A stretch of DNA of 25,158 bases from an uncultured Bacilli bacterium (GCA_947623705.1 CANQHT010000006.1:1-25158); one strand, 5' to 3'; positions 1-7,966 are shown, counted from the first letter of the stretch. Notes: a model not told the origin generated them from the letters alone. Program-made: numbers and translations.

Positions 1-260
1 AAAATATGTACAATTTTATGGAAAAATTAATTAGAGTTGGTCTTCCAAGAGTTCGGGACTTTAGAGGTATTTCTACCCATTCATTTGATGGTAAAGGAAA
101 TTATACTCTAGGTATTAAAGAACAATTAATTTTCCCAGAAATTGAATATGATAATGTTTATAAAATTCGTGGTATGGATATTATATTTGTTACCACTGCA
201 AAAAGTAATGAAGAAGCTTTATCATTACTTAAGGCATTTGGAATGCCATTTAAAGGTTAG
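1..260 (+). CDS. rplE: 50S ribosomal protein L5, C-terminal part (5' end outside window)
   Basis: This is the 3' end of the gene for ribosomal protein uL5, which binds 5S rRNA in the central protuberance of the large subunit. The open frame runs into the left edge (codon AAT at 3-5 precedes the ATG at 6), so that ATG is internal and the first two bases belong to a split codon. The segment LPRVRDFRG and the NYTLGIKEQ stretch are hallmarks of the L5 C-terminal half. rpsN follows 8 bases after the stop, as in the spc operon of nearly all bacteria. The identity is firm; about half of the protein is missing only because of the window edge. Confidence 0.96.
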   Translation, partial: NMYNFMEKLIRVGLPRVRDFRGISTHSFDGKGNYTLGIKEQLIFPEIEYDNVYKIRGMDIIFVTTAKSNEEALSLLKAFGMPFKG

Positions 261-268
261 GTGTTATT

Positions 269-454
269 ATGGCTAAGAAAAGTATGAGAATTAAAAATAG
301 TAGAAAACAAAAGTTTTCAACTAGAGAATATACAAGATGTGAAAGATGTGGGAGACCTCACGCAGTTCTTTCCAAATTCAAATTATGTCGTATTTGCTTT
401 AGAGAACTTGCAAATGAAGGCCAAATACCTGGCGTAAAGAAATCTAGTTGGTAG
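269..454 (+). CDS. rpsN: 30S ribosomal protein S14, zinc-binding type Z
   Basis: Ribosomal protein uS14 sits in the head of the small subunit and helps assembly near the A and P sites. The product has 61 residues, the usual length of the short zinc-containing paralogue rather than the roughly 89-residue zinc-free form. The four zinc ligands are visible as C24-x2-C27 and C40-x2-C43. It is the second complete-order member of the spc operon, between rplE and rpsH, with a GGTGTTATT leader and a 13-base gap to rpsH. Only the zinc form is seen in this window, so the ribosome may need zinc for this protein unless a second copy exists elsewhere. Confidence 0.97.
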   Translation: MAKKSMRIKNSRKQKFSTREYTRCERCGRPHAVLSKFKLCRICFRELANEGQIPGVKKSSW

Positions 455-467
455 GAGGAGGAATAAT

Positions 468-866
468 ATGTTTGTACAAGATAAAATAGCAGATATGTTA
501 ACAAGAATTCGTAATGCTAATATTATGAGATATCCAACTGTTACAGTTGTTGGTACGAAAATGACTTTAGGTATTGCGGAAATCTTAAAAAGAGAAGGTT
601 ACATAGAAGACTATAATTATGAAAAAAGTTCTAAGGGTGATACTTTAACTTTAACTCTAAAATATGGGGCAAAAAAAGAAAGAGTTATTACTGGTCTTAG
701 AAGAATAAGTAAATCCGGTTTAAGGGTTTATGCAAAGGCTACAGAAGTTCCTCGTGTTCTTAATGGCTTAGGTATTGCAATTATCTCAACTTCTAAAGGT
801 TTAATGACTGATAAAGAAGCAAGAGAACAAAGGTTAGGAGGCGAAGTCCTTGCCTATATATGGTAA
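468..866 (+). CDS. rpsH: 30S ribosomal protein S8
   Basis: Ribosomal protein uS8 binds the central domain of 16S rRNA and, in E. coli, also represses the spc operon. The 132-residue product begins MFVQDKIADMLTRIRNA, the classic S8 start, and ends with the conserved GGEVLAYIW tail. A strong Shine-Dalgarno (TAGGAGGAGG) precedes the ATG. It lies in the expected order between rpsN and rplF, with 6 bases to the next gene. The C-terminal STSKGLMTDKEAR region is the RNA-binding part and is intact. Confidence 0.98.
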   Translation: MFVQDKIADMLTRIRNANIMRYPTVTVVGTKMTLGIAEILKREGYIEDYNYEKSSKGDTLTLTLKYGAKKERVITGLRRISKSGLRVYAKATEVPRVLNGLGIAIISTSKGLMTDKEAREQRLGGEVLAYIW

Positions 867-872
867 GTAATT

Positions 873-1409
873 ATGAGTAGAATAGGAGAAAGAAAATTAA
901 ATATACCTGATGGTGTAACTGCGACAGTAGAAAATAATGTTTTAACTGTTAAAGGTGCTAAAGGAGAACTTAAATTAGATATTAATTCTTTAGTTAATGT
1001 TGAAGTTAATGAAGGTCATATATTGACTAAACAAAAAACACCATCAAAGACTGCTAATATGATGCAAGGTACTACTAATTCTTTAATTAATAGTATGTTA
1101 ATCGGGGTATCTAAAGGTTTTGAAAAAGGACTTGAAGCAGTTGGTGTTGGATATCGTTTTAATGTTCAAGGTAAGAAAATTGTTGTTAATGCCGGATATT
1201 CTCATCCAGTAGAAGTAGAAATTCCTGAAGGATTAAGTGCGGAACTAGTTAGTAATACTGAACTTACAATTAAAGGAATTGATAAACAAAAAGTTTCTGA
1301 ATTTGCAGCAAATGTTCGAAAGATAAGAGAACCAGAACCATATAAAGGTAAAGGTATTCGTTATAAAGGCGAAAATGTTCGTCGTAAAGAAGGAAAGAAA
1401 GCGGCTTAA
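873..1409 (+). CDS. rplF: 50S ribosomal protein L6
   Basis: Ribosomal protein uL6 lies near the factor-binding site of the large subunit. The product has 178 residues, normal for the family, and starts MSRIGERKLNIPDGV. The C-terminal repeat carries the family signature EPYKGKGIRYKGE followed by the usual VRRKEGKK tail. It is translated from an ATG 6 bases after rpsH, so the two are probably translationally coupled. The sequence shows no oddity. Confidence 0.98.
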   Translation: MSRIGERKLNIPDGVTATVENNVLTVKGAKGELKLDINSLVNVEVNEGHILTKQKTPSKTANMMQGTTNSLINSMLIGVSKGFEKGLEAVGVGYRFNVQGKKIVVNAGYSHPVEVEIPEGLSAELVSNTELTIKGIDKQKVSEFAANVRKIREPEPYKGKGIRYKGENVRRKEGKKAA

Positions 1410-1420
1410 GGAGGTAAAGT

Positions 1421-1777
1421 ATGATAAGAAAAGAATCTAGAAACAAAGCGCGTCAAATAAGACATGCTCGTGTTAGAAAAAATTTAAGCGGTACTAGTGT
1501 CAAACCAAGACTTAATGTATTTCGTTCTAATGCCGAAATATATGCCCAAGTTATTGATGATGAAACTGGTAAAACTTTAGTATCTTCATCAAGTCGAGCT
1601 TTAAAACTTTCAAATGGTGGTAATATTGAAGCGGCTAAATTAGTTGGTGAAGATATTGCTAAAAAATGTAAAGCGGCTAAAATTAAAAGTGTTGTATTTG
1701 ACCGTGGTGGTTACCTTTATCATGGTCGTGTAAGTGCTCTTGCTGATGCAGCAAGAGATGCTGGACTAGAGATATAA
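1421..1777 (+). CDS. rplR: 50S ribosomal protein L18
   Basis: Ribosomal protein uL18 binds 5S rRNA together with L5. The 118-residue product has the basic N-terminus (about residues 1-28, rich in Arg and Lys) and the conserved PRLNVFRSNAEIYAQVIDD core. The C-terminal FDRGGYLYHGRVSALADAAR motif is diagnostic. A perfect AAGGAGG stands before the ATG, and the gene sits between rplF and rpsE as in other spc operons. Confidence 0.98.
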   Translation: MIRKESRNKARQIRHARVRKNLSGTSVKPRLNVFRSNAEIYAQVIDDETGKTLVSSSSRALKLSNGGNIEAAKLVGEDIAKKCKAAKIKSVVFDRGGYLYHGRVSALADAARDAGLEI

Positions 1778-1787
1778 GGAGGATACT

Positions 1788-2306
1788 ATGGATAAGAAAA
1801 ATGTAACAAGAAAAAATAATGATGCTAAAAAGAATTTATTAGAAGAAAAAGTTATTTCAATATCTAAGGTAACAAAAGTTACTAAAGGTGGAAGACATTT
1901 CCGTTTTAAAGCCGATGTTGCCGTTGGTAACCGTAAAGGTTTAGTAGGTATTGGAACTGGTAAGGCTAATGAAGTATCTGAAGCTATTAAAAAAGCGATT
2001 CAAGCGGCTAATAAAAATGTTGTTAGAATATCTTTAATTGATAATAGAACTATTCCTCACGAAGAAACAGGAAAAGTTGGCCGTAGTGTGGTTTTAATTA
2101 AACCTGCTAAAGAAGGTCGTGGAATTATCGCTGGTGGAGCCGCTAGAGCCGTTCTAGAACTTGCTGGTGTTAAAGATATCGTTGCTAAAAGTTTAGGAGC
2201 TAATACCCAAATCAATGTGGCTAAAGCAACTTTAAAAGGTTTACAAGCCCAAAGAACTCCTGAACATATCGCAGCCCTTCGTGGCAAAAAGGTGGAGGAA
2301 TTATAA
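1788..2306 (+). CDS. rpsE: 30S ribosomal protein S5
   Basis: Ribosomal protein uS5 helps maintain decoding fidelity and mRNA helicase activity at the entry tunnel. The 172-residue product has the double-stranded-RNA-binding N domain (core VTKGGRHFRFKADVAVGN) and the C-terminal domain with TIPHEETGKVG and GRGIIAGGAARAVLELAG. A Lys/Asn-rich N-terminal extension of about 20 residues precedes the core. The TAA stop shares one base with the ATG of rplO (TAATG). In most bacteria rpmD (L30) would lie between them; it is absent here. Confidence 0.98.
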   Translation: MDKKNVTRKNNDAKKNLLEEKVISISKVTKVTKGGRHFRFKADVAVGNRKGLVGIGTGKANEVSEAIKKAIQAANKNVVRISLIDNRTIPHEETGKVGRSVVLIKPAKEGRGIIAGGAARAVLELAGVKDIVAKSLGANTQINVAKATLKGLQAQRTPEHIAALRGKKVEEL

Positions 2307-2749
2307 TGAGATTAGAAAATTTACCAAAATCTAAAGAAACAAAAGGAATAAAAAGAGTAGGTCGGGGACCAGGATCAGGTATGGGTAAAACTTCAACTCG
2401 TGGTGAAAAAGGTCAAAAAGCGAGAAGTGGTGCATCTATTCCAGCATGGTTCCAAGGTGGTCAATCTCCACTATATAGAAGAATCCCTAAAAGAGGATTT
2501 AATAATAAAAGATTTAGAAATGAATTTGCAACAATTAATCTTGAAGATTTAAATAAATTCTTCAAAGATGGTGATGTTGTAACACCTGAAATTTTAAAAG
2601 AAAGAGGAATAATAAAGAAGAGTTTGTGTGGTATTAAAGTTCTTGGAACTGGTTCCTTAGATAAAAAATTAACAATTAAAGCCCACAGATTTTCTTCTAA
2701 AGCGGTAACTAAAATAGAAGAAGCCGGTGGCAAAGCTGAGGTGATTTAG
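2306..2749 (+). CDS. rplO: 50S ribosomal protein L15
   Basis: Ribosomal protein uL15 is a late-assembly, 23S-rRNA-binding protein. The 147-residue product has the Gly/Arg-rich extended N-terminus (RVGRGPGSGMGKTSTRGEKGQ at about residues 18-38) and a globular C-domain ending in EEAGGKAEVI. The ATG overlaps the rpsE stop by one base, implying coupled translation. The stop is directly followed by the secY ATG with no gap. The order rplO-secY is conserved across bacteria. Confidence 0.97.
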   Translation: MRLENLPKSKETKGIKRVGRGPGSGMGKTSTRGEKGQKARSGASIPAWFQGGQSPLYRRIPKRGFNNKRFRNEFATINLEDLNKFFKDGDVVTPEILKERGIIKKSLCGIKVLGTGSLDKKLTIKAHRFSSKAVTKIEEAGGKAEVI

Positions 2750-4012
2750 ATGTTTCGTGGGTTTACTGGACTTTTTAGTAAATCAAATAAAGATTTAAGA
2801 CGAAGAATCTATTTCACAATGGCTTGTCTAGGTTTGTTCTGTTTAGGAACTACTGTTACTATACCTTGGGCATCTCGAATCTATCAAGATTTAGGATTCT
2901 TAGAAATCTTTAACTTGATGAGTGGTGGTGGGTTACAAAACTTCTCAATTTTTGCCTTAGGAGTTTCCCCATACATTACGGCATCAATTATTACGCAATT
3001 CTTACAAATGGACATTATACCATACTTTAAAGAATTGAAAGACCAAGGTTATGTTGGAAGACAAAAAATTAATAAAATAACGAGATATTTAGCCATCATC
3101 TTTGCTTTTGTTCAAGCGTATGCTTTATGTATATTCTATATGAATGGTATGTCACCAATGGAAATTATTAAAACCGCATTGGTTATGACTGCCGGTACGG
3201 CCTTCTGTTTATGGCTAGGTGATGAAATTACTAAAAAAGGTTTAGGTAATGGATCATCAATGATAATTATGGCTGGTATTATTCTAAGTATGCCAAATAT
3301 ATTTATCGGCGCTTACAATGGTTTTATCAATGGTTCATATAGTTTAGGATTAGGTATTCCTTTATTTATTCTCTTTATTGTGATTTATTTACTAGTTTTA
3401 GTAGGTATTATCTATATTCAACTAGCGGAAAGAAGAATTCCTATCCAATATGCAAATAGAACAACAAGTGCTTATGGAGCTGAACAAAGTTATTTACCAA
3501 TTAAAATTAATGCTGCCGGAGTTATACCCGTAATATTTGCGCAAATATTATTAACGGTACCTTCTACAATAGTGGCATTACTTAAAAATGAAAATGCAAT
3601 GAACTTTATTAATAAATATATTGTTTATAGCTCAAATACTGGTATGATCTTATATATAATTTTAATTATTTTCTTTGGTTATTTCTATACATTCTTAATT
3701 ATGAATCCCGAAGAAATGAGCAAGAACTTAAATGAAAGAGGAGGTTATATTCCAGGAGTAAGACCTGGTACTGATACTTCTAATTATATAAGTAAATCAA
3801 TTAGTAAATTAACTATTGTTGGTAGTATATTCTTAACAGTTATTGCCCTTTTACCCGTCTTAGTTAGTCGGTTTACCAATTTACCAAATACCGTAACTAT
3901 TGGAGGTACTGGTTTATTAATCGTTGTGGGAGTTGCTATTGAAACATATAAACAATTAGAAAGTAGTTTACTTGCAAGAAGTTATAAAGAAAAGAGAAGA
4001 AGGATAAGATAA
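2750..4012 (+). CDS. secY: Protein translocase subunit SecY
   Basis: SecY is the channel subunit of the SecYEG translocon in the cytoplasmic membrane. The 420-residue product is of usual length and contains about ten hydrophobic segments, the first at about residues 21-42. Recognisable family blocks are the plug/TM2 region SPYITASIITQ, GNGSSMIIMAGII, and the cytoplasmic loop IPIQYANR that contacts the ribosome and SecA. The C-terminal YIPGVRPG segment is also typical. Start and stop abut rplO and adk (1-base overlap at TAATG), so secY is part of the spc transcript. Confidence 0.98.
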   Translation: MFRGFTGLFSKSNKDLRRRIYFTMACLGLFCLGTTVTIPWASRIYQDLGFLEIFNLMSGGGLQNFSIFALGVSPYITASIITQFLQMDIIPYFKELKDQGYVGRQKINKITRYLAIIFAFVQAYALCIFYMNGMSPMEIIKTALVMTAGTAFCLWLGDEITKKGLGNGSSMIIMAGIILSMPNIFIGAYNGFINGSYSLGLGIPLFILFIVIYLLVLVGIIYIQLAERRIPIQYANRTTSAYGAEQSYLPIKINAAGVIPVIFAQILLTVPSTIVALLKNENAMNFINKYIVYSSNTGMILYIILIIFFGYFYTFLIMNPEEMSKNLNERGGYIPGVRPGTDTSNYISKSISKLTIVGSIFLTVIALLPVLVSRFTNLPNTVTIGGTGLLIVVGVAIETYKQLESSLLARSYKEKRRRIR

Positions 4013-4650
4013 TGAAAAGCGTAATTTTTATTGCCCCACCGGCTGCTGGTAAAGGAACACAAAGTAGTCGGTTGGAAAGTCTTGGTTACTTACATATTTC
4101 AACTGGTGATATGCTAAGAGAAGAAATAAGTAAAAAAAGTGAATTAGGTTTAGAAATTGAAAACATTATTGCTAAAGGTGAATTAGTTAGTGATGATATC
4201 GTTTTAAAGTTAGTTCAAAATAAGTTAGAAAATATTGATAAACCATTTATCTTAGATGGTTTTCCAAGAACTTATAATCAAGTATTATTATTAGATGAAT
4301 TATTAAATAAGTTAAATTTATTAGATTATGAAGTAATTTATTTAGATATACCATTAGATGAAGCATTAAAAAGAGCGCTTGGCCGTCTTACTTGCAGTTG
4401 TGGCGCATCATTCCATAAATATATACCAAGTCAAATGCCTAAAGTGGAAGGAATTTGTGATAAATGTGGTAAGGAATTAATTAGTCGGGATGATGATAAT
4501 GAAGAATCATTTAAAGTAAGATTTGCAACCTTCTTAAATAATATAGAACCAATTAAAGAGTTTTACAAAAAGAATAACAAATTACACAATGTTGATGCTA
4601 CTTTAGATAGTGATAAGATTACAGAAGAAATTAAGGATATTTTGAAATGA
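4012..4650 (+). CDS. adk: Adenylate kinase with zinc-type LID and atypical P-loop
   Basis: Adenylate kinase converts ATP + AMP to 2 ADP in the cytoplasm. The 212-residue product has the AMP-binding STGDMLREE (about 30-38), the DGFPRT motif (82-87) and a long LID domain. The LID has four cysteines, C128-x-C130 and C149-x2-C152, so it belongs to the zinc-stabilised type of Gram-positive bacteria, but the first pair is C-x-C instead of the usual C-x2-C. The phosphate loop reads APPAAGKGT (8-16) where GxPGxGKGT is usual: two glycines are alanines, while Lys14 is kept. The gene overlaps secY by 1 base and map by 4. Confidence 0.95.
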   Translation: MKSVIFIAPPAAGKGTQSSRLESLGYLHISTGDMLREEISKKSELGLEIENIIAKGELVSDDIVLKLVQNKLENIDKPFILDGFPRTYNQVLLLDELLNKLNLLDYEVIYLDIPLDEALKRALGRLTCSCGASFHKYIPSQMPKVEGICDKCGKELISRDDDNEESFKVRFATFLNNIEPIKEFYKKNNKLHNVDATLDSDKITEEIKDILK

Positions 4651-5390
4651 TTAGTATTAAAAGTGATAGAGAAATTGAATTAATGCGACATGCTGGGAAA
4701 ATCAATTATTTAACCCATTTAGAAGTGGCGAAAAATATAAAGCCCGGTATTAGTACCAAAGCTTTAGATGAAATAGCCCATAAATTTATTTTAAAAAATA
4801 ATTGTACTCCTTCATTTCTAGGATTTGAAGGATACCCAGCAAGTATCTGTATATCTATAAATGATGAAGTAGTGCACGGAATCCCGGGCAAGAGAAAAAT
4901 CAAAGCCGGTGATGTTGTCTCAGTCGATATTGGGGTTTGTTATAAAGGATATCATTCGGACTCAGCCAATACTTATATTGTTGGTGAAACATCTAAAGAA
5001 ATCGAAGATTTAGTAGCAAATACAAAAAAATCTTTATATGAAGGCTTGAGTGTTATTAAAGATGGTGTTAAAATAAGAGACATTGGAGGCAAGATTGAAA
5101 ATTTTGCTAAATTACACAACTTAGGGGTAGTAAGAGAACTAGTTGGTCATGGAGTTGGAACAAGTATTCATGAAGATCCAGATGTTCCAAATTATGTAAC
5201 AAATGATAATACAAGACTTAAAAGTGGTATGGTTATTGCTGTTGAACCAATGTTAACTTTGGGTGAAGAAGATATTTACTTAGAAGATAATGATTGGACA
5301 GTAAGAACTGATGATGGATTACCTAGTGCTCATTTTGAACATACTGTATTAGTAACAGATGATGGTTATGAAATATTAACCCAAGAATAA
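4647..5390 (+). CDS. map: Type I methionine aminopeptidase
   Basis: This enzyme removes the initiator methionine from nascent proteins. The 247-residue product is the short type Ia form without an N-terminal extension. The five metal ligands are all visible: D94 and D105 (SVDIGV...HSDSAN), H168 (VGHGVG), E200 (AVEPM) and E231 (FEHT); the substrate-contacting His78 (VVHGIP) is also present. It is coupled to adk through an ATGA overlap. The neighbourhood secY-adk-map-infA is the standard Bacilli arrangement. Family and function are firm. Confidence 0.97.
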   Translation: MISIKSDREIELMRHAGKINYLTHLEVAKNIKPGISTKALDEIAHKFILKNNCTPSFLGFEGYPASICISINDEVVHGIPGKRKIKAGDVVSVDIGVCYKGYHSDSANTYIVGETSKEIEDLVANTKKSLYEGLSVIKDGVKIRDIGGKIENFAKLHNLGVVRELVGHGVGTSIHEDPDVPNYVTNDNTRLKSGMVIAVEPMLTLGEEDIYLEDNDWTVRTDDGLPSAHFEHTVLVTDDGYEILTQE

Positions 5391-5413
5391 AAAATATAGG
5401 GAGAGTGAAAAAT

Positions 5414-5665
5414 TTGGCAGATTCTAAAAAACATAATAATGGAGAATCGAAGAAGAATGATAAAATTGAAGTCGAAGGCAAGGTTATTGAGGTTTTAAAA
5501 GGTTCCGATTATTTAGTGGAACTACCTAATGGCCATACTGTAAAAGCCTACGTTTCTGGTAAAATGCGCATTAATACAATACGTGTTCTACCAGGTGATA
5601 CCGTTACAGTACAATTATCGCCTTATGATTTAACACGTGGGATAATTACATGGAATAAAAGATAA
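5414..5665 (+). CDS. infA: Translation initiation factor IF-1 (probable TTG start)
   Basis: IF-1 blocks the A site of the 30S subunit during initiation. The C-terminal 70 residues form the S1-like OB fold, with IEVEGKVIEVL, NGHTVKAYVSGKMR and the end block LSPYDLTRGII. There is no ATG in a suitable place. I choose TTG at 5414 because AGGGAGAG (5398-5405) lies at good distance and the product then begins MADSKK, like other IF-1 proteins; GTG at 5405 lies inside that Shine-Dalgarno. The result has 83 residues, about 11 more than the usual 72, the extra being a polar Lys/Asn N-terminal stretch. The KOW-domain gene seen between map and infA in Bacillus is absent. Confidence 0.93.
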   Translation: MADSKKHNNGESKKNDKIEVEGKVIEVLKGSDYLVELPNGHTVKAYVSGKMRINTIRVLPGDTVTVQLSPYDLTRGIITWNKR

Positions 5666-5700
5666 TTCATGAAAGAATAAAAAAAGAAGAGGAGAGTATT

Positions 5701-5814
5701 ATGAAAGTTAGACCATCAGTAAAAAAGATTTGCAAAAAATGTAAAATAATAAGAAGAAAAGGAAAAGTTATGGTTATTTGTGATAACCCTAAACATAAAC
5801 AAGTACAAGGTTAA
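5701..5814 (+). CDS. rpmJ: 50S ribosomal protein L36
   Basis: Ribosomal protein bL36 is the smallest protein of the large subunit. The 37-residue product begins MKVRPSVKKICKKCK. The zinc site of the C+ form is complete: C11-x2-C14, C27 and H32. AGAGGAGAG precedes the ATG and the gene lies between infA and rpsM, its expected place. The reading frame is short but unmistakable. Confidence 0.97.
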   Translation: MKVRPSVKKICKKCKIIRRKGKVMVICDNPKHKQVQG

Positions 5815-5825
5815 GGAGGAAAGTT

Positions 5826-6200
5826 ATGGCAAGAATTAAGAATATTGATTTACCAGGAGATAAACATACTTGTATTGGACTTACAGCCATTTATGGTATT
5901 GGTCGTCCTTTAGCAAAAACAATTTGTAAAGATGCGGGTGTAGAAGAAACTAAAAAAATTAAAGATTTAACTGAAGATGAAATCACTCGTTTAAGAAAAG
6001 AAGTTGATAAATACACTGTTGAAGGTGATTTAAGAAGAGATGTTCAAATGAACATAAAAAACAAAATGGAAATAAATTGTTATCAAGGAATTAGACATAA
6101 AAAAGGCCTACCTGTAAGAGGACAAAGAACTAGTAGAAATGCTAAAACTCGTAAGGGTAAAGGTAAAGTAGTGGCTAATAAGAAAAAGGTAGGAAAGTAG
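5826..6200 (+). CDS. rpsM: 30S ribosomal protein S13
   Basis: Ribosomal protein uS13 lies in the 30S head, contacting the P-site tRNA and bridging to L5. The 124-residue product has the helix-two-turn-helix region (GLTAIYGIGRPLAKTIC), the conserved CYQGIRHKKGLPVRGQRT block at about residues 85-102, and a basic C-terminal tail. TTAAGGAGGA precedes the ATG, overlapping the rpmJ stop. It opens the alpha-operon core rpsM-rpsK-rpoA-rplQ. Confidence 0.98.
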   Translation: MARIKNIDLPGDKHTCIGLTAIYGIGRPLAKTICKDAGVEETKKIKDLTEDEITRLRKEVDKYTVEGDLRRDVQMNIKNKMEINCYQGIRHKKGLPVRGQRTSRNAKTRKGKGKVVANKKKVGK

Positions 6201-6210
6201 GGGATAAAAT

Positions 6211-6594
6211 ATGGCATATAATAGAAGAAAAAGAAAAGTTAAAAAGAATATTCCTGAAGCAGTTGCTCATATTCACGCTACTTACAATAATACAATCGTT
6301 ACAATCTCTGATAAAGATGGTAATGCTATTAGTTGGTCTAGTGCGGGAAGAATTGGTTATTTAGGAAGTAAAAAGAAAACTCCATATGCTGCTGGACTTA
6401 CAGCTGAGGCTGCGGCAACAGCTGCTATTCAAGAAGGAGTTAAAAAAGTTGAAGTTCACGTTAAAGGTTTAGCACCAGGAAGAGAAAATGCAATTCGTTC
6501 ACTTCAAAGTGCTGGCTTAGAAGTTACAAGTATTATAGATGAAACTCCAGTACCACACAACGGATGTCGTCCACCAAAAAGACCAAGAAACTAA
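6211..6594 (+). CDS. rpsK: 30S ribosomal protein S11
   Basis: Ribosomal protein uS11 forms part of the 30S platform near the mRNA exit. The 127-residue product contains AHIHATYNNTIVTI near residue 20, a Gly/Ala-rich middle, and the closing signature VTSIIDETPVPHNGCRPPKRP. The sequence is complete and ordinary, and the position between rpsM and rpoA is universal in Firmicutes. Confidence 0.98.
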   Translation: MAYNRRKRKVKKNIPEAVAHIHATYNNTIVTISDKDGNAISWSSAGRIGYLGSKKKTPYAAGLTAEAAATAAIQEGVKKVEVHVKGLAPGRENAIRSLQSAGLEVTSIIDETPVPHNGCRPPKRPRN

Positions 6595-6616
6595 TTAAAG
6601 AAAGGGATAATATTGT

Positions 6617-7564
6617 ATGATGATAAAATTTGAAAAACCGGAATACAAAATTACTGAATATCAAGATAGTAACCACTTTGGTAAATTTGAACTTGAACCA
6701 TTAGAAAGAGGATTTGGAACTACGATTGGTAATGCTTTAAGAAGAGTATTATTATCTAGTCTTCCAGGTAGTGCTGTTACTAGTATCAAAATTGATGGTG
6801 TTTTACACGAATTTCAAAAAATTGAAGGTGTTGTCGAAGATGTTACTGGTATTGTATTAAATATTAAAAATTTAGTTGTTAAGAATCATTCTGATGAAAA
6901 GAAAGTTATTAGATTACACGCTGATAAAGAAGGTGTTGTAACTGCGGGAATGATTGAAAAAGATGCTGATGTTGATGTAATTAATACGGATTTAGTTATT
7001 TGTACATTAGTTGAGGGTGGCAAAATTGATATTGAAATGACTGTGGAAAACGGTCGTGGCTATGTTGATGCTAAAGAAAATAAAAAGAGATTAGAAGATG
7101 CTTCAGTTGGTACTATTGCTATTGATTCATCTTATTCACCAATTGAACTTGTTAAATATGAAGTTGTTGATACCCGGGTTGGTCAAAATGAAAATTATGA
7201 TAAATTAATTATGGAAGTTACTACTAATGGTAGTATGACTCCGGAAGAAGCTTTAGCTTTAGCAGGTAAAATATTAGTAGAACATTTTGCAATTATAACT
7301 GATTTAAATTCTATTAGTGATATTTCTGGTTTAATGCAAGAGAAGAAAGTAGATACTATTACCAAAACTCTTGAAACTCCAATTGAAGAAGTAGAATTTA
7401 GTGTTAGAGCATATAATTGTTTAAAAAGAGCAGGTATTCATACTGTTCAAGATTTAGTTGATAAAAAAGAAGTAGAAGTTACTAAGATTAGAAACTTAGG
7501 AAAGAAGAGTTTAAAAGAAGTTCTTGATAAAGTTGCTGACTTAGGACTAACATTTAAGGAGTAA
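6617..7564 (+). CDS. rpoA: DNA-directed RNA polymerase subunit alpha
   Basis: The alpha subunit nucleates RNA polymerase assembly and its C-terminal domain contacts UP elements and activators. The 315-residue product has the dimerising N domain (PLERGFGTTIGNALRRVLLS at about 28-47) and a C-terminal domain with FSVRAYNCLKRAGI and the helix-hairpin-helix segment IRNLGKKSLKEV. Two tandem ATG codons (6617, 6620) are possible starts; AAAGGGA at 6601-6607 is nearer to the first. The gene is intact and has normal length. Confidence 0.97.
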   Translation: MMIKFEKPEYKITEYQDSNHFGKFELEPLERGFGTTIGNALRRVLLSSLPGSAVTSIKIDGVLHEFQKIEGVVEDVTGIVLNIKNLVVKNHSDEKKVIRLHADKEGVVTAGMIEKDADVDVINTDLVICTLVEGGKIDIEMTVENGRGYVDAKENKKRLEDASVGTIAIDSSYSPIELVKYEVVDTRVGQNENYDKLIMEVTTNGSMTPEEALALAGKILVEHFAIITDLNSISDISGLMQEKKVDTITKTLETPIEEVEFSVRAYNCLKRAGIHTVQDLVDKKEVEVTKIRNLGKKSLKEVLDKVADLGLTFKE

Positions 7565-7570
7565 TGGATT

Positions 7571-7912
7571 ATGGCATATAGAAAATTAGGAAGAGAAACA
7601 AGAATTAGAAGAAGCATTTTAGCAGGACTTACAAAAGATGTTATAATGCATGAATCTGTTGTTACAACTGAAGCAAGAGCTAAAGAAGTAAGAAAATTTG
7701 TTGATAAAATGATTACTTATGGTAAAAGAGGAACTTTAGTTTCTAGAAGAAAAGCTTTAGCGTTCTTACATAATGATAAAGAAGTTGTTAAAAAAGTTTT
7801 TGATGATTTAGCTAAAAGATATGAAAATCGTAATGGTGGTTATACTAAGATTATTAAACTTAGTGAACGTCGTGGCGATGATGCTTTAGAAGTAAGAATT
7901 GAATTAGTTTAA
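7571..7912 (+). CDS. rplQ: 50S ribosomal protein L17
   Basis: Ribosomal protein bL17 lies near the peptide exit tunnel. The 113-residue product starts MAYRKLGRET and has the family blocks VTTEARAKEVRKFVDKMIT and NRNGGYTKIIKL...RRGDDA. AAGGAGT overlaps the rpoA stop and serves as its Shine-Dalgarno. It is the last gene of the operon: a strong terminator begins 5 bases after the stop. The usual downstream genes (ecfA1, ecfA2, ecfT, truA) are not here. Confidence 0.97.
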   Translation: MAYRKLGRETRIRRSILAGLTKDVIMHESVVTTEARAKEVRKFVDKMITYGKRGTLVSRRKALAFLHNDKEVVKKVFDDLAKRYENRNGGYTKIIKLSERRGDDALEVRIELV

Positions 7913-7917
7913 TGATG

Positions 7918-7946
7918 GGAAGATTACTTAGGTGATCTTCTTTTTA
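7918..7946 (+). terminator. Rho-independent terminator of the spc/alpha operon
   Basis: GAAGATTAC (7919-7927) pairs with GTGATCTTC (7932-7940) as a 9-bp stem with one T-G wobble, a 4-base loop and five T residues immediately after. It closes the ribosomal operon right behind rplQ. Confidence 0.9.
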
Positions 7947-7966
7947 TATATAATATTATTAATTTA

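Noticed and set aside
2057..2287. Minus-strand open frame inside rpsE (likewise at 2461-2733, 4706-4903, 9026-9220, 19205-19414, 19894-20103 and 22382-22648)
   Set aside because: These lie wholly or mainly opposite clear genes, lack ribosome binding sites and have compositions dictated by the sense codons.
4640..4655. Frameshift or UGA recoding at the adk-map junction
   Set aside because: An ATGA stop-start overlap is ordinary translational coupling; both proteins have normal ends.
5634..5639. CACGTG core within infA as a possible parS site
   Set aside because: The flanks are TTTAA and GGATA, not TGTTT and AAACA; only the hexamer core matches the parS consensus.
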